Assembly: GCA_910592205.1 (NCBI GenBank)
Contig: CAJVPJ010000808.1
Span: 1 to 16,317, forward strand
Direction of reading: 5' to 3'
Origin: Paraglomus occultum
Taxonomy: Eukaryota > Glomeromycota > Glomeromycetes > Paraglomerales > Paraglomeraceae
Length of the DNA: 16,317 bases
The position numbers and the translations under genes are program-made. The notes under the pieces were generated by a model, which saw only the letters and a list, made by a program, of their open reading frames with translations, ran no database searches and was not told the origin of the DNA. Within the stretch, counting starts at the first letter, position 1; every line of letters starts with the position of its first letter. Below, piece by piece: positions 8,594-15,944 of the stretch.

Positions 8594-9006
8594 TTATTTC
8601 TTGACTTTGTCCATGGTGACCAGAATGATATAATCCTTTTCGTTGAGAGGAATCTTTGCTTCATTTTTATTCCAGTCCCTGCATATGCATATTTCTTTAA
8701 GAGTCGTTAGTATTAGAAAATATTAGCGTTGGTTTGTAGTACAAATCTTCTAATGATATTTTGTTCCACCGATTCTAAGGCATCTTTTTATACTTTTAAA
8801 TAACTTCATCATTAAAGTATTTACCATCATCATTTGATCAATGCTCTAACCGTTCAGTAAAGGAAGTACCACGTCCAACTCAATTATTATATTTAGCTGG
8901 TTTACCGTGATTGCCAGTTTCAGCGGCATCTAACTTGGCTAGTTCGGCATCCACACCAAAAGTGGCATCAGTTTTTAAACTTTCTCAATGTTTAATCCAC
9001 CCTAAA
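8594..9006 (-). pseudogene. Decayed unrecognised coding sequence with several in-frame stops
   Basis: One minus-strand frame reads as protein-like sequence through repeated stops. Recognisable pieces are GWIKH, ESLKTDATFGVDAELAKLDA, ETGNHGKPAKYNN, VGRGTSFTERLEH, SNDDGKYFNDEVI, KYKKMP and NRWNKISLEDLYYKPTLIFS. They are separated by TGA, TGA, TGA, TAA and TAG. After a frameshift near 8670 it continues as DWNKNEAKIPLNEKDYIILV to a TAA at 8596-8594. The pieces are Asp/Lys-rich with sensible spacing, which argues for one former gene. The upstream end runs into an AT-rich stretch and a poly-C tract. It sits in a mobile-element island and could be a transposon gene or a lost host gene. The family was not recognised. 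Confidence 0.6.
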
Positions 9007-9029
9007 ATATTGTGCATAAATAACAATTT

Positions 9030-9049
9030 CCCCCCCCCCCCCTCCCCCC
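9030..9049. repeat. Poly-C tract, 13 C then T then 6 C
   Basis: This is a nearly pure cytosine run on the plus strand in otherwise AT-rich DNA. The minus strand would be able to form a G-quadruplex. Length may be unreliable in the assembly. Confidence 0.85.
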
Positions 9050-9232
9050 GGCCTATCTCGAATAGTTTTAAATTAAACCGCTTACTATGTTATGGGATGC
9101 TCGGAACTCTTATAACAGATGAATACTATAAATAACGATAGGGCAAATTTTTATAATTCTGTCTAAAACGGTGTAAATTGTGGTTGACATTGATATTGAT
9201 ATTAATGCTTATTTTAATAAAATTTTTTGTAA

Positions 9233-9401
9233 TTTTTAATATATAGAGATAACATTTGTGCTTTTAATTCGAAAACGAAACATTTTGTCTAATTTGAAAA
9301 CATGCCTGGTTGAAATTTTACATATGTAGAGATAATATCAGTGTTTTCTAATTCCAAAATGACACATTTTCGCCTAATTTTGAAAACGCACCTGGTTGGC
9401 A
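9233..9401. repeat. Two-copy imperfect tandem repeat, unit about 83-86 bases
   Basis: Copy 1 is about 9233-9315 and copy 2 about 9316-9401. Aligned anchors are TAGAGATAA/TAGAGATAAT (9244 and 9327), ACATTTT (about 9280 and 9364), CTAATTT and GAAAAC, and CCTGGTT (9305 and 9391). The spacing grows from 83 to 86 bases across the unit through small indels. It lies immediately upstream of the Tc1-like relic and may be its sub-terminal repeat region. Confidence 0.8.
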
Positions 9402-9402
9402 T

Positions 9403-9434
9403 GTTACGTACCTGGACAAAAGTCTTGCACATCA
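9403..9434 (+). repeat. Candidate left terminal region of the Tc1-like element
   Basis: The words ACGTACCTGGACAAAAGTC and CTTGCACATC just after the tandem repeat resemble the ends of Tc1-like elements, which often contain a GGACAAAAGT core. No matching right inverted repeat was found, in keeping with loss of the element's 3' half. Confidence 0.4.
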
Positions 9435-9458
9435 AAAATTTTTAATTACACATAATAA

Positions 9459-10066
9459 TTGCATCTCAAATTTCAATATAATTTTGTTTTGGTTTTGAAC
9501 AAACGCGTATACAATTTTCGTGTTGTTTGTAAAGACACATCAGAATATATAAATAAATCCGCAAGCACTATTGATGTTAAAATTATTGGCCTTTACAAAA
9601 TAAAGCAATCAGCACCAAAAATTAGTAGAATGCTCAAAGTTCATAGAACAACTGTCACTCGTACTATTACTATTGCTAAGTACCTTAACGGAGTTGACGC
9701 GACTCGTTCCCGATCTGGCCGTCCAAAATTATTGACTAACAGAAGTCAAAAAATTCTAAAGGCTATTGTTAAAGATAATTAATTAGCTGAAAATTTTGTT
9801 GAAAAAACTAATATTGAAGTTTCCACAAAAACTATTACGAGAAATTTGCACAACATGCAGATTTTTTCTCGTATACCAGCTCGCAAATCTTTCCTAAATG
9901 ATCAGCAAAGCGAACAACGCCTGAAATGGTGTGCTGAAAGGCGAGATTGGACTGTTCGAAAATGGCGATCTGTCATATTAATATGGAGTGATGAAAACAG
10001 TTTCACAATATTTAAAAATAATGGTCCAGGTCGTGTTTGGAGAACTCCTGGTATCAGATTTTATAG
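9459..10066 (+). pseudogene. Tc1-like DDE transposase, broken and 3'-truncated
   Basis: Tc1/mariner transposases cut and paste their element at TA sites. The first frame (9459-9782) has the N-terminal helix-turn-helix region: IIGLYKIKQSAPKISRML, then HRTTVTRTI, then the SRSGRPKLLT hook. It ends at an in-frame TAA (9780-9782). The same frame resumes at once as LAENF, TKTITRNLHNM, RLKWCAERRDWTV, KWRSVI, then WSDENSFTIF, which holds the first catalytic Asp, and GRVWRTPG. Two residues (LI) are inserted between RSVI and WSDE compared with the usual motif. Similarity stops near 10066, so the second Asp and third acidic residue are missing. The element cannot be active. Confidence 0.88.
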
Positions 10067-10300
10067 AGGAAAAACTGAGTTGAGGAGAAGGAGAAGGTCA
10101 TTGGAGGAGTGGCCAATAATTGTGGTGCCATCTGCATATGCTCACAAAGTAAGAGTAGGAACAGACATAAATGAGGTTGAAAAGGGGTTGTATGAAAAGA
10201 TTGAATAAAAGAGGGGCAAGAGAATCCCCTTGTGAAAAACAGGAAAAGGAGCACTTAAAAGTGATACGGTTGTGATATGAGCAGTGTGTGAAATGAATGA
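10060..10300 (-). pseudogene. Fragment of a LINE-type reverse transcriptase, frameshifted
   Basis: The minus strand encodes QGDSLAPLLFNLFIQPLF (codons from 10232 downward), the conserved palm motif of non-LTR reverse transcriptases. In another frame it encodes AYADGTTIIGHSSNDLL (from 10141 downward), which matches the YADD active-site motif with the second Asp changed to Gly. A frameshift lies between the two. Upstream palm and finger regions are not clearly readable. The fragment abuts, in opposite orientation, the broken end of the Tc1-like transposase. It is a dead scrap. Confidence 0.78.
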
Positions 10301-10309
10301 GAAACACAA

Positions 10310-10947
10310 TCCAATCAACAGAGAGAACAAAAGTTTTATGTGGGGGATTTGGTAAAGAAAGAAAGGAATTAATGTCGAGAAATGTTTCTTGATTTTATAA
10401 ATCCTGTTTGGGAAATGGTGAATTAAAGAATGTGCATGTGATTAAAAATGGGAGGCCAAAATAGAGGAAAGAAGCTTAATTACTAAGGACACCTCTAGAC
10501 TGGACTTGTTCGAAATTAAATCTTGGCGCGTCGCGTCGTTTTGATCTGCTCCTGACGGGAACTATCTTTTGCGGTCGGGTCTAAGATTTTGGGAGAGCGA
10601 GAATTTTTTACGTAGACATGTTTGCCGACAGGGGATGTGCTAATTTAGTCTTAACTGCTTTTGCGACTGAATCTAAAACTATAAGTGACCTAATTTAGTT
10701 ATTTTAATGTGCGCGTCTCTTTATTTTCTATATTAATATACGATGTACCTGTACCCGTATCCAGAATAAAGGTATTTATGATATAATTACAACAATTATT
10801 ATGTCTTCTTGAGTCCACTCTTAAAGCTCAGAAACCCACATATAGTCTTTTATTATCAAACAATACCCTAAATTCTAGCCCAAATTCAAAAAAAAAAAAA
10901 GTCTACAAAATTGCCCCCAAAAAATTTTTAAAATTTTCATATTACGT
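10310..10947. other. Mobile-element island with no gene recognised
   Basis: No credible frame or RNA gene was seen. A locally GC-richer patch at 10520-10640 and an AATAAA at 10766 are present, as is a 12-13 base poly-A near 10889. It may be an untranslated or terminal part of an old element. Confidence 0.45.
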
Positions 10948-10966
10948 GGGGGGGGGGGGGGGGGGG
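10948..10966. repeat. Poly-G tract of 19 G
   Basis: This is an uninterrupted guanine run on the plus strand immediately before the candidate mariner end. Length may be uncertain in the assembly. It has G-quadruplex potential. Confidence 0.9.
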
Positions 10967-11026
10967 CTGAAAAGTTTTGCGCGTAGATCTTTATTTCCAG
11001 AAATTTCATAATAATTATCGACATGA
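10967..11026 (-). repeat. Candidate 3' end of a mariner element
   Basis: CTGAAAAGTTTTGCGCGTAG directly follows the poly-G tract and lies just beyond the stop codon of the mariner transposase relic on the minus strand. Its position and the AAAAGTTTTGCG core suit a mariner terminal repeat. The partner repeat was not found. Confidence 0.45.
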
Positions 11027-11330
11027 CTATTTTATTCCCTCAAGATACTCTCCATTAATCTCCATGCAACATTGCAGACGATTCTGCTAACTCTGGAAAG
11101 ACTTCTCATAGTCGGCTTTTGGGATGGTTTCAGCAACTGCCTGAACAGCCTTTGCCAAATTTTCGACTATATCAAAATTTTTTTCCTTCAGTTGTTTCTT
11201 TATTCGAGGGAATAAGAAACCACAAGGAATACAGTCTCGATTGTATGGCAAGTAGGGAGAAAGTTTCATTCGTTCGTCATAATCGTTGCTTTATGTGGCG
11301 CAGTATTGTCGGAACAGTTGTATTTCCCTT
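11027..11330 (-). pseudogene. Mariner transposase C-terminal relic
   Basis: Minus-strand pieces match the C-terminal half of mariner (D,D34D) transposases. In one frame there is DNTAPHKATIM, the region of the second catalytic Asp. After a frameshift near 11270 come PYNRDCIPCGFLFPRIKKQL, then TIPKADYEKSFQS, a TAG, QNRLQCCMEINGEYLEG and the final TAG (11029-11027). Intact mariners usually read FQ.W..R at the internal stop, so a Trp codon probably became TAG. The third catalytic Asp region (SPDLAP.D) is degenerate here (NRDCIPCG). The 5' half is absent. The element is inactive. Confidence 0.88.
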
Positions 11331-11757
11331 TATTCTGGAGGCTCAGCTCACTATGCAAATGTAGGAGATTTTTTCAGGAGAAATACTGGTTTAGTTGGCT
11401 AAAAATTTAATAGAAATGTACGGGTTATTGCTAACAATATCCCCGGTCTTCTGACGTCACTGCTTCGCGAGACCAGTATGTATTCTTTACGCGTTATCGC
11501 CGGATCGAATTGTAAAAACTGCGTGATATACTGCGCCAGACTTTTACTGTGCCATTGCATGTGATGCCCGATATATAGAGATCGCTTCACTTGATTTTGT
11601 TTTATATTAGCGCACGGCAGACAAAAGGCTTCACTGATTGTCTTGCCTTCTTTTTATATGATTTATAGCAATTCAAGAATCAAATTAGATCAACAGATTC
11701 GTTCACAGAATAATCGTTAACCATATTATTTAGGAGTGGTGTGATGATGACAAGGTT
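11331..11757. other. Stretch with nothing recognised
   Basis: This follows the mariner relic. A 63-codon minus-strand frame (11399-11590) resembles no family. The patch at 11430-11560 is slightly GC-richer than its surroundings. Confidence 0.4.
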
Positions 11758-12006
11758 GTGAAAATACTTATTAAGTCTCATTGCAGCTTAGACGATTTAT
11801 CAAAAACATCCGTAACACACGTTAACATTTGCAGTTTCGTTGTAATGTTGAAACGATCCAGTAGATTGGATTTCTCAACGGAAAGATCGGTTCCTTTCGA
11901 CTCTCCTTCCCCCCCGAACATGAAATATGAACTTGATGATACTGCAGTACGCATGCAAAAAAAAGTTGAACAACGGTTTAGCCTCCATCGCAACATGTGT
12001 AAATAA
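11758..12006 (+). CDS. Hypothetical short ORF, possible terminal exon
   Basis: An 82-codon frame ends at TAA 12004-12006. A good acceptor (AACATTTGCAG, ending near 11834) would give an exon starting FVVMLKRSSRLDFS and ending QKKVEQRFSLHRNMCK. The part after the acceptor looks more protein-like than the part before it. The opposite strand is also open over 89 codons (11778-12047), so coding is unproven. No upstream exon or family was recognised. Confidence 0.25.
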   Translation: MKILIKSHCSLDDLSKTSVTHVNICSFVVMLKRSSRLDFSTERSVPFDSPSPPNMKYELDDTAVRMQKKVEQRFSLHRNMCK

Positions 12007-12234
12007 ACAGACATTTTTATGTGATCATTAGAAAAGAGACCAAGCATCCGTCATTCAAAAAGAGACTAAGCATCTGTGGCACCATCAGAAACCAAAGATT
12101 CTGTCATTGTTCATTTTCACGTTATAAATTACATTTATAAGCCTCTTCCTTTTCTCAATTAATATCTTTGAGATTAAATCGTAGCATCGCTTATCCCCTA
12201 CTGAACTATCAGAGTTTCATTTCCATCTACATGG

Positions 12235-13709
12235 CTATTTGTTTGATGCTCGTTTCTTTTGCATCCTCATATTTTTTCGGACCTAGAATATGGTAGAATT
12301 TCAGGTCAATCACGTAGCTCTGGTGGTCAATTATAAGATACCGTGGTTCCAGTTTTTTAATGACGAAATCTCTGTCATTGGATTAATAATTCCAAACACT
12401 CACCAACGTCGGACTTACAAACTCGGGGTTGGCATACACGGTAGCCCCACGGAAACTTCCTTCGAATATACGAATAACGTTTAATACAAATCGTGGTCCT
12501 ATTTCTACGAGAGACATGTCTTTATCCACCACCAGTTTCTTGAAAGGGTTTGAATCTGTTGGATTTTTCTCCACTATCTAGGATAGTATGTTGGGACGAA
12601 ATAAGGTTGTTAAAGTGCAAGAATAAACTTTGTATGATGCATGACATGACATTGTGTTGCGATAACGATCCGACGAAAATTCAGTCGTTGGCAAAACAGG
12701 CAAAATGCGTCGGTCTCGTTAATCAAAAATAATGCAACATACCTGATAGTTCCTAAACCATATTCTATCGTCCGCTATTGTAAACGATATTACATGATCA
12801 ATAAAGGGTTTTGATCGGCGAGCACCCTTTGGAACACCAAAGATCTAAGACGAAGTAACATATAGCGTCTTGAGCTTTAGATGACAAATGCAATCGATGA
12901 TGGCTCTATTAAGCAACACACTTACATGAGTAAATAGCTCTTTTATTACTAGCCAGTGTGGTTGTGAATCAAAACTTTTGTCAAAGGATAATATCGGTCT
13001 GGACCCCTTTAAACAATTACCTGTCATTTTCAATTCATCCATTGTATGTACTTACGGAAAGAGAAAAGAAACGAAAAAATGCATTAATTTTACGGGTTCT
13101 AGTAATAATGACTCTTAACGATTTGCTATCTTAGACATGTAAATTACCATTTTGTACATGAAATTTGACACTTGGTCCATTGGGTGCTTTCGATGCCCAC
13201 ATATAAAGATCGGATCTTCTTCGTATCTCAAAGAATATACAATTATTGCAATTATTGAGTTCGCATAATTCATTTAATATTCCAAGGTTTGATTTGGTAT
13301 CTAGTTTAGAGTCTAAACAAGAAGACGTTAGCACCAAGTTACCAAAAATTCAGGTATTCGAACATAATCCGGCTTACCCTTTTTGAAATGTGGAGTGAGC
13401 ACCGCAAGATCATTCAAAAGATGTCTCTGTCTGAAGGTATATGGTAAATATTGTTGGAAAATCAATGTGATGGATTCTATTAGTCCTTTTGTCTATTTGT
13501 GTCTCATTGGTTTCCTCTTGTTACCTGTGATTAATTCCACGTGAAGCCAGAATCAATACGCGCTGTTTATACTTTGTCACATTCTTTGCATCATCATCTT
13601 CTTTTGAAGTTGAATCTCCCTTCGCAAGTTTGTATAGAGTTGCCATTATTTGCTGTTCTGGATTTTGATCACTTTTTTTTTTCATTAATATGTGTTCCCT
13701 GTGTAACAT
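12235..13709 (-). CDS. BRX1: Ribosome biogenesis protein BRX1 (Brix domain), 7 exons
   Basis: BRX1 is a nucleolar assembly factor for the 60S ribosomal subunit. Exons on the minus strand are 13709-13525, 13430-13378, 13312-13148, 13050-12926, 12844-12743, 12577-12404 and 12282-12235. Phases agree and give 283 residues. After a basic, low-complexity start the Brix domain begins with KQRVLILASRGINHR. It continues with RHLLNDLAVLTPHFKKDSKL, NELCELNNCNNCIFFEIRR, DLYMWASKAPNGPSVKFHVQ, MDELKMTGNCLKGSRPILSF, GARRSKPFIDHV, RIWFRNYQ, the hallmark LVEIGPRFVLN, then IRIFEGSF and NPEFVSP. A short basic tail ends at TAG. ATG 13709 is the first in frame, directly after a TAG; ATG 13685 is an equally plausible start. 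The C-terminal tail after the Brix domain is short. Confidence 0.96.
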
Positions 13710-14640
13710 CTATCACGGGTATGTAAACCGTGTTCGGTCCCGTGACTCAAAACGCAATCTTTGTATTGACAACATGCGTGTTTCATCTGGATAGACTGCT
13801 CTTGTGTTAATTGCAATGAGCGGAAATGTTTGCGTTAAATGGATTTTCAAACAAATATTTACCACCCATGTAAACTGATAGACGTTTGCTTATTCTGAAA
13901 TAGAGCGAACCAGAAATTGCATTTTTTAAGAAGTATGCCCTCTCATGAGCAAACTTAGCGAGCTTGGAGGCTGACTTAACGCTTATAGGTCGATTTTCAG
14001 TTTTATTTTGGTCTAACGTTTACTGGAGATAACATTCCTTCGTCACTATATTTCTAGCTTACATATATTGCTCCGTTGATATTGATTTTTCCAAGCCCAG
14101 ACTATTAACTGCAGTTTGCGCTTGAGCAGATTTTTGAAAAATAAATTACTTAACTACAGTATTTCTTCTGTGGATGAGTCAATGTAGAATGAGTTTGACT
14201 GTCGATATAATAATCCCCCTAATACTAATCAATCCTACGATATTATTGTGTAATATAGAACAAAAGTTTAGGAATACAATTCATATAAATCAACATTTCG
14301 ACGTTTTATGATAATATTAGTATCAAGTTTCTTTAACTTGTTTGTAACAATTATAGTAAACCGATAATTTGTTATCATAAATGAAGAATTTAAATATGCG
14401 TTAAATGTTGGTTTTTTTTTTAATTTAATTAACGCTAATCGACAGGACACTATGGATTTTTCTAGAATAAAATAATTTAATACTAATGCACACAATTGTC
14501 GTAATATTACATAGTGACAATTTGTGGAATCAGCTTGTAATATTTGCGTATAGTCTCGGTTATTAAACAAGATTTCTTTTTTAGACGTGATCATCACGCT
14601 GTGATGACATAATTGCTACTGCGGACGACGTGTAACATAC
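13710..14640. other. Upstream region of BRX1 and AT-rich spacer
   Basis: The first part should carry the BRX1 promoter. A 109-codon minus-strand frame (14268-14597) lies in very AT-rich sequence and shows no family likeness. No RNA gene was recognised. A short poly-T run lies at about 14412. Confidence 0.45.
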
Positions 14641-14686
14641 TATAAACACTGCGTCAAACTTTGAAATTCTCTTTCAGGTTCCTGTT

Positions 14687-14718
14687 AGTGGAAATAACAT
14701 AATTATGTTATTTCCACT
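14687..14718. repeat. Perfect 32-base palindrome
   Basis: The sequence from AGTGGAAATA to its exact reverse complement has no unpaired spacer; the axis is between 14702 and 14703. The next outward bases do not pair. It could form a cruciform, serve as a binding site for a dimeric protein, or be two abutting inverted element ends. Confidence 0.95.
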
Positions 14719-14744
14719 TAGTATAGGTTATTCCCCCTCAACTA

Positions 14745-14927
14745 TGACGTGTAGATCGCAAAATTCAAGTCATTCGAGTGATGGGTATATCACAAAACTC
14801 AAGTCATTCGAGTGAGGGGTGGTTCATAAAACTCAAGTAATTCGAGTGATGGGTAGATCGCAAAATAAGTCACTTGAGCAATTATATATCCCTAGGTGTG
14901 ACGTGTAGATTGCAAAACTCAAGTCAT
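14745..14927. repeat. 34-base tandem repeat, four adjacent units plus one displaced
   Basis: Units lie at 14745-14778, 14779-14812, 14813-14846, 14847-14878 (two bases shorter) and, after an unrelated 18-base insert, 14897-14927. Each reads roughly TGA-GGGTAGATC-CAAAACTCAAGTCATTCGAG with a few changes. CAAGTCATTCGAG is the best kept part. The first and last units share TGACGTGTAGAT, suggesting the array once had distinct edge units. Confidence 0.9.
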
Positions 14928-14929
14928 AC

Positions 14930-15164
14930 CATATACCCTTTAAAAGTCAAGTTCGATATCAATTTGTATCGTCATCCGAGAGCCATCAAGGTATGTGTCG
15001 GCTTGACGTGCGATTTCTATTTTTCACGTCGCTCGAATGACGACTGTGGCTAATTTTTGTCGTCATTCATAATGTATGCTGATTTAGTAATCATGGCCGA
15101 TTTCCGTCGTTGGGTCACATGGGCAAAAAAATATACATCTGACGATGCATCCAATCATATGTCG
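14930..15164. other. GC-mixed spacer with scattered CGTCATTC/GACG words
   Basis: No frame or RNA gene was recognised. Words such as GTCGTCATTC, TGACGTG and CACGTCGCTCGAATGACG recall parts of the nearby 34-base repeat, on both strands. This may be a degraded extension of that array. Confidence 0.4.
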
Positions 15165-15473
15165 TCATTTGTGGGCCCGATGTAATTCTTGATTGCATGG
15201 TTTACAAATAGATATATCTTTTAATTCATTTTTGAGATCGAAGTCCGACTCAGAATCGTATTCTTCATTTAGCTTTTTTATATAAGCTTTGAAACCCTTT
15301 CCAATCTCCTGTATTAAGAGTTTATTGATAGCTTGATCTGGCTTAATGTTGCAGTCTACCTCCTCAATCTTTTGCGTTATAATTTTATCAATAGCTTGAG
15401 TTAGCTTACTCTTGTGATCTTGCATTGTTGTCATTTTATATACCGCATAGAATCGGGACATGCTATCGAGCAT
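15165..15473 (-). CDS. Hypothetical 102-residue charged protein with an internal repeat
   Basis: A minus-strand ATG frame (15473 to TAA at the 15165 end) encodes a Lys/Glu/Asp-rich, probably helical protein. It contains two related segments, TQAIDKIITQKIEE and DQAINKLLIQEIGK, 22 residues apart. Later come YIKKLNEEYDSESDFD and a Cys-containing end (ICKPCNQELHRAHK). ATGs further in are possible starts. The codons look natural for this AT content, but no family was recognised. Its start lies inside a cluster of TGCTATC repeats. It could be an orphan gene or a product of an unknown mobile element. Confidence 0.35.
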   Translation of the reverse strand: MLDSMSRFYAVYKMTTMQDHKSKLTQAIDKIITQKIEEVDCNIKPDQAINKLLIQEIGKGFKAYIKKLNEEYDSESDFDLKNELKDISICKPCNQELHRAHK

Positions 15474-15600
15474 ATTACATATATGCTATCTGAATATGTA
15501 TGCAACCTATGTCACGTAATTGCTATTGATTAATGCTATCGGGTATATGCTATCAGGTTATGCTATCAAAAAATACTATCAAGTACGTTATATTAAAGTA
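15461..15600. repeat. Cluster of TGCTATC heptamers
   Basis: The word TGCTATC occurs at 15461, 15484, 15534, 15548 and 15561, with variants TGCTATT (15521) and TACTATC (15574). More TACTATC copies follow near 15771 and 15869. Spacing is irregular (13-50 bases). It lies directly upstream of, and overlapping, the start of the small minus-strand ORF. Confidence 0.75.
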
Positions 15601-15713
15601 TGCCGATTTCGATTTTGCCGGAATTTTTGACACCAGAAGTATATCCGAAAACATACCATAGAAATGGATAGTAAAAAAATAGTAAATTTTGACTAAATAT
15701 ATAAAAAGGCGGG

Positions 15714-15942
15714 TATAATCTTCTGCCATAATTATTATATATATTTCCGCAGAAGACTACACCTGCTAACTACTATCAAATTTATATGTATTTTACTATA
15801 GTCTCCTGCCATATTTATTATATATATTTCCGCAAAAGACTACATCCAAGTACATATCATGAAAACATACTATCGAGCACATACTTGAAAACATATCATC
15901 ACAAAGTGTAGTCTTCTGTCATTTTTCTTATAGCGGAGCTAG
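15714..15942. repeat. Three related hairpin-forming repeats
   Basis: Copies are at 15714-15761, 15797-15844 and 15906-15942. The first two share an outer stem of about 12-14 bases, ATCTTCTGC or GTCTCCTGC on the left and GCAGAAGAC or GCAAAAGAC on the right, around an AT loop containing TTATTATATATATTTCCG. The third keeps the left arm (TAGTCTTCTG) and a shortened loop ending GCGGAGCTAG. Offsets between left arms are 83 and 110 bases. Confidence 0.85.
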
Positions 15943-15944
15943 TG

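Noticed and set aside
8594-9006. Variant genetic code with TGA read as Trp and TAA/TAG read as Gln
   Set aside because: All five conserved genes in the window end at TAA, TAG or TGA exactly where their families end, so the interrupted frame is better explained as a pseudogene.
8911-9135. Plus-strand 74-codon frame with a run of prolines
   Set aside because: The prolines come from the poly-C tract and the rest is antisense to the minus-strand pseudogene.
10098-10330. Three overlapping minus-strand frames as separate genes
   Set aside because: They are different frames of one frameshifted reverse transcriptase fragment, not independent genes.
10500-10530. Possible tRNA B-box (TTCGAAATT)
   Set aside because: The box lacks the expected flanking bases and no A-box or cloverleaf could be drawn upstream.
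14268-14597. 109-codon minus-strand frame
   Set aside because: It lies in very AT-rich sequence, has poor complexity and no recognised motif. Chance is likely, though it cannot be fully excluded.
14745-14927. CRISPR array
   Set aside because: The units are directly adjacent with no unique spacers, and the surroundings are eukaryotic with spliced genes.
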